A DNA stretch of 64,000 nucleotides, from the NCBI GenBank assembly GCA_963781025.1, contig CAWADU010000003.1, forward strand, positions 558,001-622,000. The letters are read 5' to 3'. Shown piece after piece: positions 1-7,873 of this stretch. Below the pieces are notes generated by a model. That model saw only the letters and a list, made by a program, of their open reading frames with translations, did not search any database and was not told the DNA's origin. Position numbers and translations under genes: made by a program. The DNA is from Tardibacter sp963781025 (GTDB lineage: Bacteria; Pseudomonadota; Alphaproteobacteria; Sphingomonadales; Sphingomonadaceae). Positions within the stretch are counted from its first letter, which is position 1. The number at the start of each line of letters is the position of its first letter.

Positions 1-2
1 CC

Positions 3-815
3 GACCTGCTCGGCTACACGCATGACGAACTGGCCATGCTGACGTTTCACCAGATAACCCATGCCGACGATCTGGAAACGGATCTGCACCTGGTAAACGA
101 GCTGCTGTCCGGCGCGCGTAGCAGCTACCGGATGGAAAAGCGCTATATCTGCAAGGATGGCTCCCTGGTGTGGGGGTTGCTGGCCGTGTCGCTGATCCGC
201 GACGCCAATGGCGAACCCGACTATTTCATTTCTCAGATTCAGGACATGACCGATGTACGTGAAATCCAGCGCGAGCTGGAACACGAAGCGTTGCATGACC
301 CGCTGACAGGCCTTCCCAATCGCCGAAAGTTCCAGATCGGACTGACTGACGCGTTGGAGAACGCGCGGCGCCACGGCACCGAACACTGTCTGTGCTTCAT
401 CGATTTGGATGGCTTCAAGGACGTGAATGATTCGGCCGGGCACGACGTCGGCGACATGCTGTTGAATGCCATCAGTCGCGAGCTGGAAAAGTCGGTCCGT
501 GCCGGCGATCTGGTCGCGCGTTTCGGCGGTGATGAATTCAGCGTCATCCTGTACGATTGTCCCATCGCCGTCGGACAGACCATTTTGAACCGGCTATGCG
601 GCAGGATCGCGGAGATGAGCTTCGACTGCGACGGCACGGACCATCGCGTTACGGCAAGTATCGGTATAGCTGCGATTACGCCGGATACGAATTCGGCCGG
701 CGAGGCGCTTCGCCGTGCTGATATGGCATGCTATGACGCCAAGCGCGGCGGACGAAACACGGTACGTGTTCACTGCTCGTCCACAAAAGCAAAGATCGTT
801 CGACTGGCATGCTGA
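3..815 (+). CDS. PAS-GGDEF diguanylate cyclase, 5' truncated by window edge
   Basis: The reading frame is open from base 3, so the start lies outside the window; the internal ATG at 36 falls inside the PAS domain and is not the start. The visible part begins with the end of a PAS/PAC sensor domain (residues DLLGYTHDEL, then KDGSLVWGLL and the PAC-like DMTDVREIQ) followed by a GGDEF domain of about 160 residues opening with HDPLTGLPNRR. The catalytic signature GGDEF is intact at about 524-538, and an RxxD product-inhibition site (RAGD) lies five residues before it, so the protein should make cyclic di-GMP from GTP and be feedback-inhibited. No EAL domain follows. Which signal the PAS domain senses cannot be told from this part. 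Confidence 0.93.
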   Translation, partial: DLLGYTHDELAMLTFHQITHADDLETDLHLVNELLSGARSSYRMEKRYICKDGSLVWGLLAVSLIRDANGEPDYFISQIQDMTDVREIQRELEHEALHDPLTGLPNRRKFQIGLTDALENARRHGTEHCLCFIDLDGFKDVNDSAGHDVGDMLLNAISRELEKSVRAGDLVARFGGDEFSVILYDCPIAVGQTILNRLCGRIAEMSFDCDGTDHRVTASIGIAAITPDTNSAGEALRRADMACYDAKRGGRNTVRVHCSSTKAKIVRLAC

Positions 816-919
816 ACTAACGCGGCCGGCCCGCCATTTTGCATCTTTGCAGGTTCAGCACTCGTTCAAGCAAAACTCGTTATTACGATCCCGAAGCATG
901 GAATTTCGGGAGACGAGAG

Positions 920-1384
920 ATGAGGATCCCGTACATACGAAAAATGGGTATCCTTGCCCTAATGGCGGCCGGCCTTGCACTATCGGGGTGCGCTACCGAC
1001 GGTTATGGCTATGGCGGCAGCGGCTGGTACGACGGATACTATGGCGATTATTATCCGGGATATTACGGGTACGGGGATGGATATTGGTATCGCCCAGGCC
1101 GTTATTACCATTACAATCAACACGGCCGTTATCACAACCATCATAAAGACTCGCTTGGACACGGGCGTTGGCAAGGCAACTCGCCATCGGGCAATCATGG
1201 GTATTGGCAGGGTCGTGGCCGCCCGAATTTCAGTGGCGGATGGGGGCAAGGTCGACCTGGTGCCGCATTGAACCAGGCCCGCCCGTCGCGCCCCGAAGGA
1301 CGGGCGCATGCCGAGCGCGGGCGTGGTCCGTCAGGCGACAGGCCGGGGTTTTCCGGGCGACCAAGGGACCATGACAAGGATTGA
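920..1384 (+). CDS. Tyr/Gly/His-rich lipoprotein of unknown function
   Basis: A 154-residue protein with an N-terminal signal peptide ending in a lipobox (LALSGC, residues 20-25), so it is predicted to be lipidated and held in a membrane. After the cysteine comes a strongly biased stretch of Gly, Tyr, Asp and Trp (about residues 26-65), a His/Asn-rich block (YHYNQHGRYHNHHKD), then a Gly/Pro/Arg-rich tail ending in charged residues. The ATG at 920 is chosen because it gives the signal peptide and follows a GGGAGA-type ribosome site; an upstream in-frame start at 839 would bury the signal peptide. No catalytic motif is visible. The His-rich patch could bind metal, but that is only a guess. Confidence 0.75.
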   Translation: MRIPYIRKMGILALMAAGLALSGCATDGYGYGGSGWYDGYYGDYYPGYYGYGDGYWYRPGRYYHYNQHGRYHNHHKDSLGHGRWQGNSPSGNHGYWQGRGRPNFSGGWGQGRPGAALNQARPSRPEGRAHAERGRGPSGDRPGFSGRPRDHDKD

Positions 1385-1501
1385 TTGACGGCAGTTTCGT
1401 TTTCTCGGGAAGACGAGGCAATTTGACGGACGGCGCCGCGCATTGAATGCAGTGGCGTCAGTCTTCTCGCGACGGCCGGAATGTTCTAAGGCCTTGGCCG
1501 C

Positions 1502-2092
1502 ATGGACGGGGGGGCTTTTCTCAGTTTTGACGATGTGAGCTGCCAGCGTGGCGGGCGGATGTTGTTCGAGCATCTGTCGTTCGCACTGGGCGCGAGCGAG
1601 GCCCTGCTTCTGACGGGGCCGAACGGAGCTGGGAAATCAAGTCTCATCAGGCTGGCGGCGGGCCTGCTGACGCCGGTTTCGGGCCGGGTGGAGCGTGATG
1701 TTCCGACCGGGTTGCTCGCGCACGACCTTGCGCTCGACGATGCGCAAAGCCTGTCGGCGGCACTCGGTTTCTGGGCGAAGCTCGACGGTAATGGCGATAG
1801 TGCCGTAGAGGCGGCGCTGGACGAAATGGGCTTGGCCCCGCTCGCCACCGTTCCGGTGCGGTTCTTGTCCTCGGGCCAGAAGCGTCGCGCCGGGCTCTGT
1901 CGGGTGATCGCGGCAAGAGCGCGGCTCTGGCTGCTTGACGAGCCGGGGGTGGGGCTGGACACAGCGTCTCTGGCGCTGCTGGCGGCCGCGATCGGGCGGC
2001 ACCGGGCGTCGGGCGGCGCGGTGATCGCTGCGACGCATATGGATTTGGGCCTGAGCGATGCGCGGACTCTGGAATTGGGCGGGCGGAGTTGA
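1502..2092 (+). CDS. ccmA: Heme exporter ATP-binding protein CcmA
   Basis: A 196-residue ABC ATPase, the usual length for CcmA, which energises the CcmABCD complex that loads heme onto CcmE during cytochrome c maturation (System I). Walker A is GPNGAGKSS near residue 40, the signature region is LSSGQKRR, and Walker B is LWLLDEPGVGLD. The gene overlaps ccmB by four bases (TTGA), typical of translational coupling. Only ccmA and ccmB are here; ccmC and the rest of the maturation genes are not within the window on this side of tRNA-Val. Confidence 0.9.
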   Translation: MDGGAFLSFDDVSCQRGGRMLFEHLSFALGASEALLLTGPNGAGKSSLIRLAAGLLTPVSGRVERDVPTGLLAHDLALDDAQSLSAALGFWAKLDGNGDSAVEAALDEMGLAPLATVPVRFLSSGQKRRAGLCRVIAARARLWLLDEPGVGLDTASLALLAAAIGRHRASGGAVIAATHMDLGLSDARTLELGGRS

Positions 2093-2736
2093 GCGCGGTG
2101 CTGATGATTGCCGGGCGGGAATTTGCGCGGGCCTGGCGCGGCGGTGGCCTGTGGCCGCCCGTGGCGTTTTTCGTGATCGTGGCGATCCTCTTTCCCTTTG
2201 GCATCGGTCCCGATCCGCGGCTTCTCGCCAGGGTGGGCGGAGGTGTCGCCTGGGTAGCGGCGCTCCTCGCTGCGCTGCTGCCGGTCGAACGATTGGTTGA
2301 GCCCGATCGGGCCGATGGCATATTGGATCAGTTCGCCGTCCGTGGTGTGCCAGATGAAACCGTAGCGGCCGCGAAGGTCCTCGGGCACTGGCTGGGTTTT
2401 GCTCCGGCGTTGTTGTTGGCGGCGCTTCCGGCGGCTGCCCTGTTTCAGATCGATGGCGGAGGGACGGTCAGGCTGCTGGCGGCGCTGGCAATCGGCACCC
2501 CGGCGCTGGCATCGCTCGGTGTCGCGGCTGCCGCGTTGACGGCGGGCCTGCGCGGCGCTGGCGCCATAGCGGGACTGGTGGTGTTGCCGCTTGCCATTCC
2601 CGTAGTGATATTCGGTGCGGGTGCGGCGGGGGACGCGGGCGCAAGCGCATTCAAGTTGCTCGGCGCGTCCAGCCTGACGTTGTTGGCGCTGGGGATTTTG
2701 GCTGCTGGGGCGGCCATTCGCGCGACGAGGAGCTAG
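2089..2736 (+). CDS. ccmB: Heme exporter membrane protein CcmB
   Basis: A 215-residue, very hydrophobic protein with about six predicted membrane segments and the CcmB-like motif around LLPVERLVEPDRADGILDQ (residues 62-80). It is the membrane partner of CcmA in the heme-handling ABC complex. Translation probably starts at the TTG at 2089, which overlaps the ccmA stop codon; the first in-frame ATG is only a few codons further in (2101). The gene is followed by tRNA-Val rather than ccmC, so the ccm operon is split in this organism or continues elsewhere. Confidence 0.88.
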   Translation: MSAVLMIAGREFARAWRGGGLWPPVAFFVIVAILFPFGIGPDPRLLARVGGGVAWVAALLAALLPVERLVEPDRADGILDQFAVRGVPDETVAAAKVLGHWLGFAPALLLAALPAAALFQIDGGGTVRLLAALAIGTPALASLGVAAAALTAGLRGAGAIAGLVVLPLAIPVVIFGAGAAGDAGASAFKLLGASSLTLLALGILAAGAAIRATRS

Positions 2737-2815
2737 GCGCCAGTTCCTTGGGGCTTGCCAGATGGGCCAAAGCACGGCATTGAGCCGCGGCATTCGGCAG
2801 CGCAAGCGGCCGTTT

Positions 2816-2891
2816 GGGCGGTTAGCTCAGTTGGTAGAGCATCTCGTTTACACCGAGAGGGTCGGCGGTTCGAGCCCGTCACCGCCCACCA
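2816..2891 (+). tRNA. tRNA-Val (anticodon TAC)
   Basis: A 76-nt cloverleaf with acceptor GGGCGGT paired to ACCGCCC, a D-arm GCTC/GAGC, an anticodon stem TCTCG/CGAGA with loop TTTACAC (anticodon TAC), a T-arm with TTCGAGC, and an encoded CCA. It lies between ccmB and the 3' end of ecfG. A short inverted repeat (AGGCC...GGCCT) just after it could act as a weak terminator. Confidence 0.97.
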
Positions 2892-2907
2892 GGCCTGCTG
2901 ACGGCCT

Positions 2908-3531
2908 TCATTCAGATGAATCAGACAGCCGATCGACCGATGCCAGAATGGCGGCATGAGGATCGCTGAGATTGGCGGCGGCGGTCTTTTCGGTAAAGCC
3001 GCCTTCGGTGATGATTTTTTCCAGGGCGACGCGCGCGCGGGCGACGCGGCTTTTCACCGTACCTACGGCACATCCACAGATTTCTGCCGCCTCTTCATAG
3101 GAAAAACCGCCAGCCCCAACCAGGATCAACGCTTCGCGCTGGCTTTCGGGCAGTTCAAGCAAACCGCGCTGCACGTCTGATAGGTGCATGCTCTGGTCCT
3201 GGGCTGGCGGCGCGGTGAGCAGGTGGCCCATGGCTTCCTCGTCCCATTCGCCGCGAAAGCGGTTCCGTCGGAGAAGGGTCAGATAGCTGTTGCGAAGGAT
3301 GACGAACGTCCACGACTTCATCCGCGTGCCCGGCGCGTAGCGTTCGCGCGCAGCCCAGGCCTTGAGAAGGGTTTCCTGTACCAGGTCGTCGGCAAGGTCG
3401 GAACGCCCGGTCAGGCTTCGGGCGAATGCCCGCAAGTGGGGAATGACGCCGAGCAACTCATTCTTGAAATCGCTATGGTCCGGTTTACTTTCCGGTGAGC
3501 CCGTTTTTGACGCGCTATTTTTTGCTGTCAT
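2908..3531 (-). CDS. ecfG: General stress response sigma factor EcfG
   Basis: A 207-residue ECF sigma factor of the EcfG family that directs the alphaproteobacterial general stress response. Sigma region 2 covers about residues 25-95 (FARSLTGRSDLADDLVQETLLKAW) and region 4 about 125-185 (LPESQREALILVGAGGFSYEEAAEICGCAVGTVKSRVARAR). The ATG at 3531 is chosen over a TTG one codon upstream. It overlaps the end of nepR by 17 bases, so sigma and anti-sigma factor are co-translated. NepR should hold EcfG inactive until phosphorylated PhyR sequesters NepR. A matching EcfG promoter lies upstream of nepR, so autoregulation is expected. Confidence 0.95.
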   Translation of the reverse strand: MTAKNSASKTGSPESKPDHSDFKNELLGVIPHLRAFARSLTGRSDLADDLVQETLLKAWAARERYAPGTRMKSWTFVILRNSYLTLLRRNRFRGEWDEEAMGHLLTAPPAQDQSMHLSDVQRGLLELPESQREALILVGAGGFSYEEAAEICGCAVGTVKSRVARARVALEKIITEGGFTEKTAAANLSDPHAAILASVDRLSDSSE

Positions 3532-3679
3532 CAAGTTCAGCCTTGTCGAGTTTTTCGAGCAACTTTTCGAACAACTCAGGCAGCGGTTCTTCGAGCACTG
3601 AACTGTATATGCGCTTCAACCCATCTGCCCACGGCGGTTTGGCGGAAGGCAATTCCTGTTTCTTCACCTTATCCTTCAT
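3515..3679 (-). CDS. nepR: Anti-sigma factor NepR
   Basis: A 54-residue protein with the NepR core (PPWADGLKRIYSSVLEEPLP followed by ELFEKLLEKLD), the helix pair that binds EcfG or, in competition, the sigma-like domain of phosphorylated PhyR. The ATG at 3679 is preferred because AGGAA sits eight bases upstream; the longer in-frame ATG at 3724 lacks a ribosome site and adds residues atypical of the family. The gene overlaps ecfG by 17 bases. An EcfG-type promoter lies about 70-90 bases upstream of the start codon. Confidence 0.9.
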   Translation of the reverse strand: MKDKVKKQELPSAKPPWADGLKRIYSSVLEEPLPELFEKLLEKLDKAELDDSKK

Positions 3680-3746
3680 CGCGGGTTCCTGTTGATTGGA
3701 CCATGGCCGGAACCATTTAGCCATATCACTGGGATCATACGGTCAA

Positions 3747-3771
3747 AACGCGTTTTAATAAGTCCGGTTCC
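3747..3771 (-). promoter_or_regulatory. EcfG-dependent promoter of nepR-ecfG
   Basis: On the minus strand the sequence reads GGAAC, 16 bases, CGTT, an exact match to the known alphaproteobacterial EcfG consensus (GGAAC-N16/17-CGTT). It points at nepR with a leader of roughly 60 bases to the preferred start. It implies that EcfG drives its own operon. Confidence 0.85.
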
Positions 3772-3871
3772 CTTAAACGCTTCGACGCGAAAGAAATTCT
3801 CAACTGTGAGGCCGGGAACGACATCGCCGCTTGGCGAGGCATCTTTGACAGGCTATCCGCCTAGTGTGACG

Positions 3872-5595
3872 ATGCTCAAGCTCATAAGGGGCAAGCTGTC
3901 CAACCACGGCGATTTCCTGTTCAGGTATCGCCGGATCTGGCCATGGTTGGTGCTGACGCTGTCGCTCGCGCTTATTGCCGGGTTCGGTTTGCTGCTAATT
4001 CGTTATGTCGAACGGCAAGATCGTCAGAAGATGCAACTCCATGCGGCGGAACTGGCTTCGGGCATCGAACAGCGCATGCGGTCGTCCGATACGTTGCTTC
4101 GCGCGGCGGGAACCGCGTTCGCATTCGTGCCTCGCATCGACGGTGATTTCTTCTCTTCCTACGTAAAGGGTCTGCAGCTTGATCTGAACAGTCGAGGCAT
4201 CGTCGCGATCGGTTGGGCCGTTCCGGTAACGCGCGAGCGCTTGCGCGGATTCGAGGCCAACATGCGGGCTGAAGGAACGCCTGACTTCTATGTCTGGCCC
4301 CTTACCGGAGACCGGATGCATTGTCCCAACCTCTATCTGGAACCGGACACCTCTGAAAACCGCGCGGCGATCGGCTATAACATGTGCAGCGACCCGGCTC
4401 GACGCGAGGCGATGCTGCAAGCCTTTGAGTTAGGCATCCCGCAGGCGAGCGGCCCGGTGACATTGAGGCAGAATAATCATGGCCAGGATTTGCGTGGCTT
4501 TCTGCTTTATGCCCCTGTCTACGACGGGACCCGCCAGCCGGGCGGTGAAGCGCCGACGAAGGCGGCATTCCGCGGCTATGTCTATGCGATATTCCGGGGA
4601 GAGGATTTGACCCTGGCTGCACTGGGACATGCCGAGACCAGCCGGTTCGATCTGGAACTCTACGATGTAACGAGGGGGGCGCAGCAACTGATCTATGACT
4701 TCGCGGCCAGAAATATGGTCCGTGAAGAACGAGGACGGCATCGTCACCAACCTTTCCGTGTCGGGCCGCAAATGGCAGCTCGTCGTGGCACCGGTTTACG
4801 CGGGGGAGTTCAGCAGCTTTTCGCAATGGGTGTTGATCTATATCCTGCTGACTACGGGTACGCTGGTTTCTTTCCTGCTTGCGGCGATGGTGTGGCTGAC
4901 CTTGCGATCGGTAGCGGCCTCGAAAGCGGCTCTTGAACGGCAGATCAAGCAGGTCGAGATACGGACGGTGCTGGTGCGTGAACTCAATCACCGCGTGAAA
5001 AACACCCTGGCGACCGTGAACAGCCTTGCCGCCTTGTCGCGAGAGGGCGCCACTGACGTTCAAAGCTATTACGAAGCGCTGACCGGCCGCCTGCGGGCAT
5101 TGTCGGCGACGCACGACCTTCTCACGTCATCCGATTGGGGCGATACCGAATTGCACGACATCGCCGAAGCGGAACTTGCACCCTTCCGGGGACGTGAGGG
5201 GCAGGTGCTGATCAAAGGTCCCTCCATCCGCTTTGAGCCGACACAGGCCTTGTCCTTGGGGCTTAGCATTCACGAGTTGGCGACGAACGCCTCCAAATAC
5301 GGGGCATTGTCCTCGCCAAAGGGGCATGTGTCGCTTCTTTGGCATTTTGAAAACGGATGCCTGCACATCCGTTGGTCCGAAATCCGGCGGTCCCAAGATA
5401 CCCGATAAGCGCGACCTGGGGTTCGGCAGCGTCCTGATCGAGAAATTGATGGCGCGCCAGTTGAGGGCGAAAGTCGACATTCGCTTTCCGCCTCACGGAG
5501 CGACCTGCGAATTTGTGATTCCGCTGGACAAGTTGGGGCGACATAGCCGCCATGAAGACTTGAAGCGTCCGGACCGCAGCTTGCTAGGTTGGTAA
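3872..5595 (+). pseudogene. CHASE-domain HisKA_2/HWE sensor kinase (PhyP-like), two single-base frameshifts
   Basis: Three consecutive frames together encode one sensor kinase of 573 residues if two single bases are removed. Order: membrane segment (about residues 25-45, WPWLVLTLSLALIAGFGLLL), a periplasmic CHASE-like domain, a second membrane segment (WVLIYILLTTGTLVSFLLAAM), an H-box with ELNHRVKNTL (His near residue 372), and a HATPase domain with HELATNASKYGAL and GFGSVLIE. Frame 1 gives way at 4700-4701 (dropping one T restores LIYDSRPEI) and again at 5380-5382 (dropping one A restores RWSESGGPKIPD). The position between nepR-ecfG and phyR matches PhyP of Sphingomonas, a negative regulator of PhyR. 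As written the gene would give a truncated protein with no kinase core. Confidence 0.8.
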
Positions 5596-5604
5596 GTTGA
5601 TAAG

Positions 5605-6405
5605 TCAGGCCGCGATTTTGCGACTTTCAGTCGTGCCCAGGAATAAGGCCTGGCTGATTGCCGCGCGCACGGTTTCTTCCTGGAACGGCTTGGTGATCAG
5701 ATAGGTCGGCTCGGGTCTTTCGCCAGTCAGCAAGCGTTCGGGAAAGGCCGTAATGAAAATGACGGGAACCGTGAACTGGGCCAGGATGTCGCGCACGGCG
5801 TCAATGCCTGAACTGCCGTCACCCAATTGGATATCCGCCAGGATGATGCCCGGCCGGCCCTCCGAGACGGCGACAAGAGCTTCCTGATGGGTCGCCGCCG
5901 TACCACCGACCTTATGGCCCAACTGTGTCACGAGCGATTCGAGTTGCATGCAGATTAGCGGCTCATCCTCAATGATCAGAACGGACGTCGAGGTTTGTCG
6001 ATTGACCTCGTCAATTGCCTCGCTCAGCAGCTTTTCCATTTTTTCAACGCTGCAATTCATGATCGCTGCCGCATCTTCGGTTGAAAAACCTTCGAGCGCC
6101 GTCAACAACAGGGCCTGACGATTGGTCGGCGTGATCCCGCTCAGCCGCCTTTGGGCGGCGCGCTCCAAATTGTCGCTGCTGGCTTCCGGATCGATCTCTA
6201 TTCTCACTGAATCGAAGATCCGCTGAAATGCCTGATAAACGGCAACGCTTGGGCGCATCTCCGAACGAAGCAACGAGGGGTCGGCGATCAGCGCCTCAAG
6301 TGTTGCCCGCACGAGATTATCGCCAGACTGCTGGTTGCCGGTCAGTGCGCGGGCGTAGCGGCGAAGATAGGGCAGAGTCTTTGCGATTTGCTGTGACGTG
6401 GTCAT
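5605..6405 (-). CDS. phyR: General stress response regulator PhyR
   Basis: A 266-residue protein with the PhyR architecture: an EcfG-like sigma domain at residues 1-135 that lacks promoter-binding function and mimics EcfG, then a receiver domain from about 140 (VLIIEDEPL) with phospho-acceptor D191 in ILADIQLGD and K239 in ITKPF. When phosphorylated it binds NepR and frees EcfG. It is transcribed convergently with the broken kinase, with nine bases between the two stop codons. No exact GGAAC-N16-CGTT promoter was found upstream. Confidence 0.95.
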   Translation of the reverse strand: MTTSQQIAKTLPYLRRYARALTGNQQSGDNLVRATLEALIADPSLLRSEMRPSVAVYQAFQRIFDSVRIEIDPEASSDNLERAAQRRLSGITPTNRQALLLTALEGFSTEDAAAIMNCSVEKMEKLLSEAIDEVNRQTSTSVLIIEDEPLICMQLESLVTQLGHKVGGTAATHQEALVAVSEGRPGIILADIQLGDGSSGIDAVRDILAQFTVPVIFITAFPERLLTGERPEPTYLITKPFQEETVRAAISQALFLGTTESRKIAA

Positions 6406-6471
6406 CCTTGCGTCCGCTCCAGGTTGGTCGTTATTCCAAGCTTCCCATCAGTGTCGAAATACGCACAATCC

Positions 6472-6972
6472 TCACTCGGGTTCCATTCCGTGGGCGTGTC
6501 GATACGGGTCGCCCTCTTTTCCGGGGATCGTAGCTCGACGAGCCGATCCCAGCGCATCAGCGACGTGGTTTATGATATCACGCGCCCTGAAAGGTTTTGG
6601 GAAAATCTTCGCCTCCGAGACCAGCGGGTTTTCATCTTCGGCCGGATAACCGGTCAACACCGCATAGGGCACACCGCGCGCTATCGCGGCTTCGATCAGC
6701 GGCAAACTCACCTCACCCTCCAGGAAATAATCAGCGAGAAGAAAATCACAACTCAGACTTTGAAAAGCCGACAGTGATTCCGCGAGAGTGGAGCATAAAG
6801 TTACATTTGCGCCATATTTAATCAATTCATGCTCAAGTTCGAGCGCGACAATTAAATTGTCTTCCAAAATAAGTATTTGACTTCCGGACAAACGGTCCTT
6901 GGTTTGACCAGGCAAATCCGTTCTCCTCGTGCAATCGAGAATAGTTGTAGTTGATCCGGGGGCGATATGCAT
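6472..6972 (-). CDS. Single-domain response regulator, SdrG/FAT-GUY-like
   Basis: A 166-residue protein that is essentially one receiver domain (about residues 31-145) with unstructured ends. The acidic pocket is ILEDN, the acceptor Asp lies in LLADYFLEGE, and the conserved Lys is in IFPKPF. The stretch PYAVLTGY resembles the PFxFATGY motif of the FAT-GUY single-domain regulators, of which SdrG acts in the general stress response phosphorelay of Sphingomonas. Its place directly upstream of phyR in the same direction fits that role. The ATG at 6972 is the only clear start. There is no output domain, so it presumably works by phosphotransfer or protein contact. Confidence 0.8.
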   Translation of the reverse strand: MHIAPGSTTTILDCTRRTDLPGQTKDRLSGSQILILEDNLIVALELEHELIKYGANVTLCSTLAESLSAFQSLSCDFLLADYFLEGEVSLPLIEAAIARGVPYAVLTGYPAEDENPLVSEAKIFPKPFRARDIINHVADALGSARRATIPGKEGDPYRHAHGMEPE

Positions 6973-6995
6973 TAAAGTTTTACACAGGAAGGCGC

Positions 6996-7299
6996 ATGGT
7001 CAGAAGCGAACAAAAAGCCGTTCCCCCGCTGGTGCCGTGCGCCGAATGTCCGTTGCTGCGCTGTCCGGGCTCGCGGCCGGTGGTTCCACTAAAGAGAATT
7101 CTACGAAATCTTCCGGAAGCATCCTCAACTCGGCTACGACATCACCGGGCTGTCGGCAAAGGGGGAAACCCTGCAATCGCTTTGTCGTCGCGGGGTGCTG
7201 GACTGGCAACCGAATGGCGTCGTAATCGCCGACATGGACAAAGCCCGCGCGCTTGCGAGCTTCGATTTGCCGGAAGACGGCAAACGCCCGTTCATATGA
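6996..7299 (+). pseudogene. Decayed Crp/Fnr-family regulator remnant
   Basis: A good ribosome site (CAGGAAGG) and ATG at 6996 begin a Crp/Fnr-like N-terminus (VPCAECPLLRCPGSRP). After about 30 codons the frame is lost, and the next frame carries EFYEIFRKHPQLGYDITGLSA (the end of a cyclic-nucleotide-binding-like domain and start of the dimer helix), then directly LCRRGVLDWQPNGVVIADMD (the end of a winged helix), stopping at 7299. Compared with an ordinary Crp/Fnr protein of about 240 residues, most of the sensor domain and most of the helix-turn-helix are missing. This looks like a gene with internal deletions and a frameshift. Confidence 0.65.
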
Positions 7300-7330
7300 C
7301 ATGAGGCGGCATTATCGTTCACGGCAAAGA

Positions 7331-7364
7331 CTGCCAGCGCGCCGCATTCGGTCAGCGCTGGCAG
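7331..7364 (-). terminator. Terminator-like hairpin after HU gene
   Basis: A perfect 10-bp inverted repeat (CTGCCAGCGC / GCGCTGGCAG) with a 14-base loop lies just beyond the HU stop codon. On the minus strand it is followed by TCTTTG, a weak U-tract. It could also stop read-through from the Crp/Fnr remnant. Confidence 0.6.
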
Positions 7365-7377
7365 CAACGATCGCGGA

Positions 7378-7653
7378 TCAGCCGTTCAGCGCGTCCTTGA
7401 CGGCCTTGGCAGGCTGAAAGGAAAGCTTCCTGGTGGCTGCGATCTTCATCGTTTCGCCGGTACGGGGATTGCGGCCCTCGCGCTCGGCGCGCGTCTGCAC
7501 CTTGAACTTGCCGAAGCCCGGAAGCGAAACTTCAGTGCCCTTGGTGGCAGCGCTGGTGAGCGTCTTCAGGACGCTGTCAATGATCGCTTTGGCCTGGGTC
7601 TTGGTGAGGCCGTGTTCTGATGCGACGACGTCTGCGAGCTCAGTGGTATTCAT
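7378..7653 (-). CDS. HU-family DNA-binding protein
   Basis: A 91-residue histone-like protein, the standard HU length, starting MNTTELADVVASEHGLTKTQA. The DNA-clamp arm is GRNPRTGETMKIAATRKLSF, the HU/IHF signature. It bends and compacts DNA as a dimer. The ATG at 7653 is preferred over an ORF start at 7716 because it matches the family N-terminus. The gene stands alone, followed by a strong hairpin. HU rather than IHF is inferred from the N-terminus. Confidence 0.95.
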   Translation of the reverse strand: MNTTELADVVASEHGLTKTQAKAIIDSVLKTLTSAATKGTEVSLPGFGKFKVQTRAEREGRNPRTGETMKIAATRKLSFQPAKAVKDALNG

Positions 7654-7873
7654 ATGGTTCGTTCCTCGAAATGTCCCGATTTCAGGCAAGGGTCTGTTGA
7701 CCCTTCTACCGACCAAGTGCTTTCCAAATTAAATGCCGGTCCGCAAGATGCACGGCGGCGGTTCGCGGATGAAAATGCCCGTATCGCATCATTTTTTATG
7801 CTTAATGCCGCTAGCGGAACAGATTGCGGCGTCCGTTCGATACGAAAAACGCGGGAGACGGACTTCCTCAGGC

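Noticed and set aside
1486..2805. 439-codon open frame antisense to ccmA-ccmB
   Set aside because: Its product is Arg/Pro/Ser-rich with no family features; it is a shadow of high-GC coding sequence on the other strand.
2733..2957. 74-codon antisense ORF containing SNRRPSRCKRDALPTEL
   Set aside because: This is the well-known false peptide from the reverse strand of a tRNA gene (tRNA-Val here).
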